Below, piece after piece: positions 13,335 to 14,445 of a stretch of 14,445 bases of DNA. The stretch's first letter is position 1. Every line of letters begins with the position of its first letter. The stretch spans positions 1 to 14,445 of the forward strand of contig VAZQ01000255.1 of the NCBI GenBank assembly GCA_005883115.1. Reading direction: 5' to 3'. The translations under genes were made by a program, and so were the position numbers. The notes beneath the pieces are model-generated. The model saw nothing but the letters and a program-made list of their open reading frames with translations, had not been told where the DNA came from and ran no database searches. Source of the DNA: Alphaproteobacteria bacterium. Its GTDB lineage: Bacteria; Pseudomonadota; Alphaproteobacteria; Rhizobiales; Xanthobacteraceae.

Positions 13335-14445
13335 CTATTCCTTGAGCGCCTCTTCACGCCTGACCCGAATGGCAGGCACCGCCAGCACAACCAAAAGCCC
13401 CGCTGCCAATACGAGGAAGGCGAGGCTGATCGGCTCCTGCAGGAACACGATCGGATCGCCGCGCGAGATCAGAAGGGCCCGGCGAAGGTTTTCCTCCATC
13501 ATCGGCCCCAGCACGAAGCCGAGAATAAGCGGTGCCGGCTCGCAGTCGAGCTTGAGCGCCACGTAGCCGAAGATTGCGAAGAATGACATCACGAAAACGT
13601 CGAATGCCTTATTATTGATGGTATAGGCACCGATGTAGCAGAACACGATGATGGCGGGATAGAGCAGCCGATACGGCACGCGCAGCAATCTCACCCAGAT
13701 GCCTACCATCGGAAGATTCAACACCACAAGCATGAGATTGCCGAGCCACATGCTGGCGATGAGCCCCCAGAACAGCCCCGGACGATCTGTCATCACGCGC
13801 GGACCCGGCGCTATGCCGTGAATCATCAGCGCCCCGATCATCATCGCCATGGTCGGGTTCCCAGGGATGCCCAGCGTCAACATCGGGATGAACGATGTCT
13901 GCGCGCCCGCATTGTTGGCGGATTCCGGTGCCGCGACACCTCTGATGTCGCCATTGCCGAATTGCCGCGGGGCGCTCGCGACTCTCTTCTCCACCGTGTA
14001 GGCCGCGAAGGATGCCAGCAGCGCGCCGCCGCCCGGTAGCACGCCGAGAACCGCGCCCAGGCCGGTGCCGCGCAGGATCGAGCCCGCGCACTGCTTGACA
14101 TCGGCGAAGCTCGGCCACACGCGGCCCAACGCGCCGGCAACCACATCCGCCACCTGCTTTTGCTCGAGATTGTAGACGACCTCGGCGATTCCATAGATCG
14201 CCATCGAGATCGCTACGAATTCGATGCCGTCGGCAAGGCCTGTCATGCCGAAATTGAAACGTCGTGCGCCCGAATTCATGTCTGTCCCGACGAGGCCGAG
14301 CAGCAAGCCGAGCACCACCATCGCGATCGCTTTCAGGAGCGATCCCCGCGCCAGAACGACTGCTGCGATCAAGCCGCAGACCATCAGCGAGAAATATTCG
14401 GCCGGGCCGAATTGCAATGCGATGGTCGCCAGCGGCGGCGCCGCG
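13335..14445 (-). CDS. Tripartite tricarboxylate transporter large membrane subunit, TctA family (N-terminus outside window)
   Basis: About 370 C-terminal residues are visible; the reading frame stays open to the window edge (AAPPLATIALQFGPAEYF). TctA proteins are about 500 residues, so roughly 130 are missing. TctA is the channel-forming subunit of a secondary, periplasmic-binding-protein-dependent carboxylate importer (TctABC). Family hallmarks are LPGGGALLASFAAYTVEKR, then APESANNA and LTLGIPGNPTMAM, with Gly/Pro-rich re-entrant segments. Several long hydrophobic helices are present, including one near the C-terminus (LAFLVLAAGLLVVLAVPA). An apparent TTG start at 14417 is internal, since family-like residues precede it. 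The small membrane subunit TctB and the binding protein TctC would be expected upstream, beyond the right edge. The gene converges on the catabolic operon, so it may import the substrate, though TTT systems are abundant and often orphaned. Confidence 0.93.
   Translation of the reverse strand, partial: AAPPLATIALQFGPAEYFSLMVCGLIAAVVLARGSLLKAIAMVVLGLLLGLVGTDMNSGARRFNFGMTGLADGIEFVAISMAIYGIAEVVYNLEQKQVADVVAGALGRVWPSFADVKQCAGSILRGTGLGAVLGVLPGGGALLASFAAYTVEKRVASAPRQFGNGDIRGVAAPESANNAGAQTSFIPMLTLGIPGNPTMAMMIGALMIHGIAPGPRVMTDRPGLFWGLIASMWLGNLMLVVLNLPMVGIWVRLLRVPYRLLYPAIIVFCYIGAYTINNKAFDVFVMSFFAIFGYVALKLDCEPAPLILGFVLGPMMEENLRRALLISRGDPIVFLQEPISLAFLVLAAGLLVVLAVPAIRVRREEALKE

Noticed and set aside
13335..14417. 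A complete TctA gene starting at the TTG at 14417
   Set aside because: The frame stays open to the window edge with family-like residues (AAPPLATIA) upstream, so the TTG is an internal Leu codon.

Overview
The window looks like a chromosomal accessory-metabolism locus from a GC-rich alphaproteobacterium, most likely of the Hyphomicrobiales (Bradyrhizobium, Rhodopseudomonas or Xanthobacteraceae type). This placement is an inference. It rests on the high GC content, strong codon bias that opens long mirror frames opposite real genes, a crescentin-like coiled-coil gene, CoxG-type and molybdenum-hydroxylase genes, and a tripartite tricarboxylate transporter. No rRNA, tRNA, CRISPR array, transposase or integrase is visible.

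Layout. Positions 1-1708 carry a minus-strand gene for a long coiled-coil protein of the crescentin family, with a possible start of another minus-strand gene at the left edge. Positions 1709-1873 are non-coding and hold a short tandem repeat. Positions 1874-6644 are a minus-strand operon, read right to left: a molybdenum-hydroxylase FAD subunit (M1), the molybdopterin large subunit, and a UbiD-family prenylated-FMN decarboxylase. M1 has a frameshift that removes its last ~32 residues. The 148-bp gap at 6645-6792 is a divergent control region. Positions 6793-13333 are a seven-gene plus-strand run: a second FAD subunit (M2), the 2x[2Fe-2S] small subunit, a PyrK-like electron-transfer subunit, a class 1 dihydroorotate dehydrogenase, a class II dihydroorotase, a flavoprotein resembling tricarballylate dehydrogenase, and a CoxG-like SRPBCC protein. 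At 13335 a tripartite tricarboxylate transporter large subunit (TctA) converges from the right, one base from the CoxG-like stop codon, and runs off the window edge.

How the genes may work together. The two divergent operons together supply all three kinds of molybdenum-hydroxylase subunit. They are combined with a ring-reducing or ring-oxidising PyrD/PyrK pair, a ring-opening dihydroorotase with all recognised catalytic residues, a decarboxylase and a carboxylate importer. De novo pyrimidine genes are not normally packaged this way. The best reading is a catabolic pathway for a carboxylated N-heterocycle, plausibly passing through orotate, dihydroorotate and N-carbamoylaspartate. The individual families are secure; the pathway and substrate are hypotheses. 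No regulator, UbiX, carbamoylase or hydroxylase-maturation gene lies inside the window.
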